This document shows positions 14,409 through 16,158 of a stretch of 16,158 nt of DNA, one piece after another; the first letter of the stretch is position 1; each line of letters begins with the position of its first letter. The DNA is taken from contig CAZVDU010000091.1 in assembly GCA_964625615.1 (NCBI GenBank), forward strand, positions 1 to 16,158. The letters are read 5' to 3'. The position numbers and the translations under genes are program-made. The DNA comes from M269 sp964625615. GTDB lineage: Bacteria > Pseudomonadota > Gammaproteobacteria > Enterobacterales > Alteromonadaceae. The notes under the pieces are model-generated. The model did no database searches and was not told the origin of the DNA. It saw nothing but the letters and a program-made list of their open reading frames with translations.

Positions 14409-14822
14409 TAGTGCTTTAAGTTTAAGATTTTTGATGTTTGAAAATCAATATCTTGTTGAGCCAGATAATTGATATGGTCAATTCTAAAAGTCTGATAGCC
14501 TTGACGCTTGAGGTAGCAAGTGTCCAAACTTTTCCTTAATAGACCATACCAAGAGGCCAAACTTCTCGTTCGGCCTTTATATTGTTTAAGCTGATATAAG
14601 TCATTTTGAGCTACTGCGAGGCCTTAATTGCTGCTTTCATTAATTCGCTTGTCTTAATGTCTTTAGTGTTCTGAAACTGCGGAACAGCGAGTCAATGCTT
14701 GTATGGGTATATATACCTTAATCTGATACACCGAGTTGTTGTGCGAGTTCATGCCCTGTCACAACAGCTCTGTGGCTTCTCAATATATTGAGTAATTGAA
14801 ACAAGCGTTCCGCTTTTCTTAT
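14369..14822 (-). pseudogene. Decayed YafY-type WYL-domain transcriptional regulator
   Basis: Pieces of a YafY-like regulator appear in order on the minus strand. The N-terminal HTH reads RKAERLFQLLNILRSH, then TGHELAQQLGVSD, then TAA. After a gap of missing sequence comes the WYL domain: AAIKASQ-stop-LKMTYISLN, EREVWPLGMVY-stop-GKVWTLAT, then in another frame RQGYQTFRIDHINYLAQQ to a TGA at 14369. The start codon is ATA where ATG is expected (14820-14822). Conserved positions are replaced by stops, for example TAA for the Trp of VYWG. An intact member is about 230 residues; here about 450 bases remain, so roughly 200 are deleted. The family is a DNA-binding regulator with a ligand-sensing WYL domain. 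The gene is dead, convergent with the sigma operon and divergent from pnp. Confidence 0.8.
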
Positions 14823-14947
14823 GAATTATATGGCCTTGAATTGACCTTCATCTTCGCTCATAAGCTCGTTAGTTACCGACATGTCCTTCATGACGACGGT
14901 GTGTCAGTAGTGTTTAGAATTTAATTTGCTTTAAATACGCTGTTTCT

Positions 14948-14984
14948 CTGTCGTTGTGCCATTCTTACCGCTATACTATGCGCC
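14948..14984 (+). promoter_or_regulatory. Sigma70-type promoter of pnp with GCGCC discriminator
   Basis: TATACT (14972-14977) is followed by ATGCGCC. A weak -35 (CTGTCG, 14948-14953) is 18 bases upstream. The block differs at one of 13 positions from the promoter at 4643-4655. The expected leader before the pnp GTG is about 95 bases. The -10 and discriminator are convincing; the -35 is not. Confidence 0.5.
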
Positions 14985-15023
14985 GCGTTAAATAGCGTTA
15001 TGAAATATTCAAATTAAATAAGA

Positions 15024-15061
15024 GGGTACAAGCTTAGTCAAAACAGCTAGGTAAGGTACTC
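15024..15061 (+). promoter_or_regulatory. Leader hairpin ahead of pnp
   Basis: GTAC (15026-15029) plus CTTA (15033-15036) pairs with TAAG plus GTAC (15052-15059). A three-base bulge sits on the left arm, outer pairs may extend the stem, and the loop is 15 bases. In E. coli the pnp leader folds into a hairpin cut by RNase III, after which PNPase represses its own messenger. A similar role here is inference; this stem is shorter. Confidence 0.4.
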
Positions 15062-15078
15062 ACCAAAAGGATAAATAA

Positions 15079-16158
15079 GTGACTCCGATTACTAAAACTT
15101 TTGAATACGGTCAACACACCGTAACACTTGAGACTGGCGTAATAGCACGTCAGGCAACTGCAGCCGTTATGGCTAGCATGGATGATACATCCGTACTTGT
15201 AAGCGTCGTAGGTAAGAAAGACGCTAAAGCTGATCAAGATTTCTTCCCGCTTACTGTTAATTATCAAGAAAAAGCTTATGCCGCAGGTAAAATACCAGGT
15301 GGTTTCTTTAAGCGTGAAGGTCGTCCTTCAGAAAGTGAAACCCTGATTGCACGTTTGATTGACCGTCCAATTCGTCCATTATTCCCGAATGGCTTTAACA
15401 ACGAAGTTCAAATCATCATCACTGTTGTTTCAGCGAACCCAGAAATTCCAACTGATATCATTTCATTGATTGGTACGTCTGCAGCGTTAGCAATTTCAGG
15501 TATGCCATTTAGTGGCCCTGTTGGTGCTGCCCGTGTTGGCTTCCAAGAAGGTAAATATCTTTTAAATACACGCACATCTGAGCAAGAGGCAAGTCAACTT
15601 GATTTGGTTGTTGCAGGTACTGAGTCTGCTGTATTAATGGTTGAATCAGAAGCTGACGTGTTATCTGAAGAGCAAATGCTTGGTGCTGTTATGTATGGTC
15701 ACGAGCAAATGCAAACTGTTATCAATGCAGTTAGCGAATTTGCAGCTGAAGTGGGTACAGAGAGTTGGAATTGGGAAGCGCCTGCTGAAAACACTGACCT
15801 TAAAGCTAAGGTTAAAGAGTTGGCAGAAGCTGAAATGACAGCGGCTTACCAAATCTCTGACAAAATGGTCAGAAAAGATGCGGTAACGGCAGCAACAAAT
15901 AAAGCAGCTGAGCAGATTTTAGAAGCTGACGCTGAGCAAGACAGTAAAGAAGTTCATGATTTGTTGCATGATCTTGAAAGTGACGTAGTACGTAATCGTA
16001 TTCTAGATGGTGAACCTCGTATTGATGGTCGCGATCCTGAAATGATCCGTGCACTTGATGTCGCGACTGGTCTATTACCAAGAACACACGGCTCTTCTTT
16101 GTTCACTCGTGGTGAAACTCAGGCAATCGTCGCTGTAACCTTGGGTACAGAGCGTGAT
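15079..16158 (+). CDS. pnp: Polynucleotide phosphorylase, N-terminal part (runs off window)
   Basis: PNPase degrades RNA 3' to 5' by phosphorolysis and works in the degradosome. The first 360 codons are present of a protein of about 700 residues. They hold the first RNase PH domain (VIARQATAAVMASMDDTSVL; FFKREGRPSESETLIARLID), the all-helical linker at about 240-310, and the start of the second RNase PH domain from about residue 314 (RIDGRDPEMIRALDV, then PRTHGSSLFTRGETQ at 334-348). The KH and S1 RNA-binding domains lie beyond the window. The start is GTG at 15079 with AAAAGGA seven bases upstream; a non-ATG start is also known for E. coli pnp (TTG). Its own promoter and leader hairpin precede it. 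rpsO, the usual upstream neighbour, is missing here. Confidence 0.97.
   Translation, partial: MTPITKTFEYGQHTVTLETGVIARQATAAVMASMDDTSVLVSVVGKKDAKADQDFFPLTVNYQEKAYAAGKIPGGFFKREGRPSESETLIARLIDRPIRPLFPNGFNNEVQIIITVVSANPEIPTDIISLIGTSAALAISGMPFSGPVGAARVGFQEGKYLLNTRTSEQEASQLDLVVAGTESAVLMVESEADVLSEEQMLGAVMYGHEQMQTVINAVSEFAAEVGTESWNWEAPAENTDLKAKVKELAEAEMTAAYQISDKMVRKDAVTAATNKAAEQILEADAEQDSKEVHDLLHDLESDVVRNRILDGEPRIDGRDPEMIRALDVATGLLPRTHGSSLFTRGETQAIVAVTLGTERD

Noticed and set aside
14369..14560. 63-codon TTG-start ORF as an independent gene
   Set aside because: Its sequence matches the C-terminal end of WYL regulators, so it is a fragment of the pseudogene.
14554..14576. Hairpin AGGCC...GGCCT followed by T-rich sequence, resembling a terminator
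   Set aside because: The arms encode the conserved EREVWPLG part of the WYL remnant, so the symmetry is more likely a by-product of coding sequence; one position is mismatched on the plus strand.
14706..14717. 12-bp palindrome GGTATATATACC
   Set aside because: It lies inside the decayed pseudogene and is of low complexity; no regulated gene is close by.

Overview
The window looks like an accessory chromosomal region of a marine gammaproteobacterium, most likely an Alteromonadales relative (Colwellia or Thalassotalea type). The evidence is the fairly AT-rich composition, a PNPase whose sequence reads like those of that order, a PEP-CTERM protein, and a decayed YafY/WYL regulator. This placement is inference from protein recognition; no search was run.

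Layout. Positions 1-1200 are sparse and partly decayed: an open frame entering from the left edge, two small unknown ORFs (169-555, 592-789) and a stop-interrupted remnant. Next come a membrane-anchored ankyrin-type protein (1202-3163, +), a PEP-CTERM exported protein (3500-4135, -) and an unlisted 58-codon ORF (4314-4490, -). A strong-looking promoter with an adjoining 9-bp inverted repeat (4625-4677) precedes a 79-codon ORF and a SUKH-HEAT fusion protein (5006-6415), which ends in a good terminator. A TTG-start small protein (6619-6954, -) and a gene-poor stretch lead to a large secreted BNR/VPS10-like beta-propeller protein (7502-10681, +).

The most coherent unit lies at 10878-14346. A tightly packed three-gene operon on the minus strand encodes 47, 111 and 614 residues. 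The last protein carries peptidoglycan-binding-like repeats and a strongly cationic, hydrophobic C-terminal half, but no signal peptide. Divergent from it is an ECF sigma factor overlapping a two-TM protein (probable DUF6768-type partner). An ECF-style GAACC-N16-CGTCT promoter sits just upstream of the sigma gene and suggests autoregulation.

The right end holds a WYL-family regulator pseudogene (14369-14822, -) and then the start of pnp with its own promoter and a leader hairpin. pnp is core genome and normally follows rpsO. rpsO is absent from the 15 kb upstream here, so accessory DNA or a rearrangement appears to have separated the two. No tRNA, rRNA, CRISPR array or intact insertion sequence was seen.
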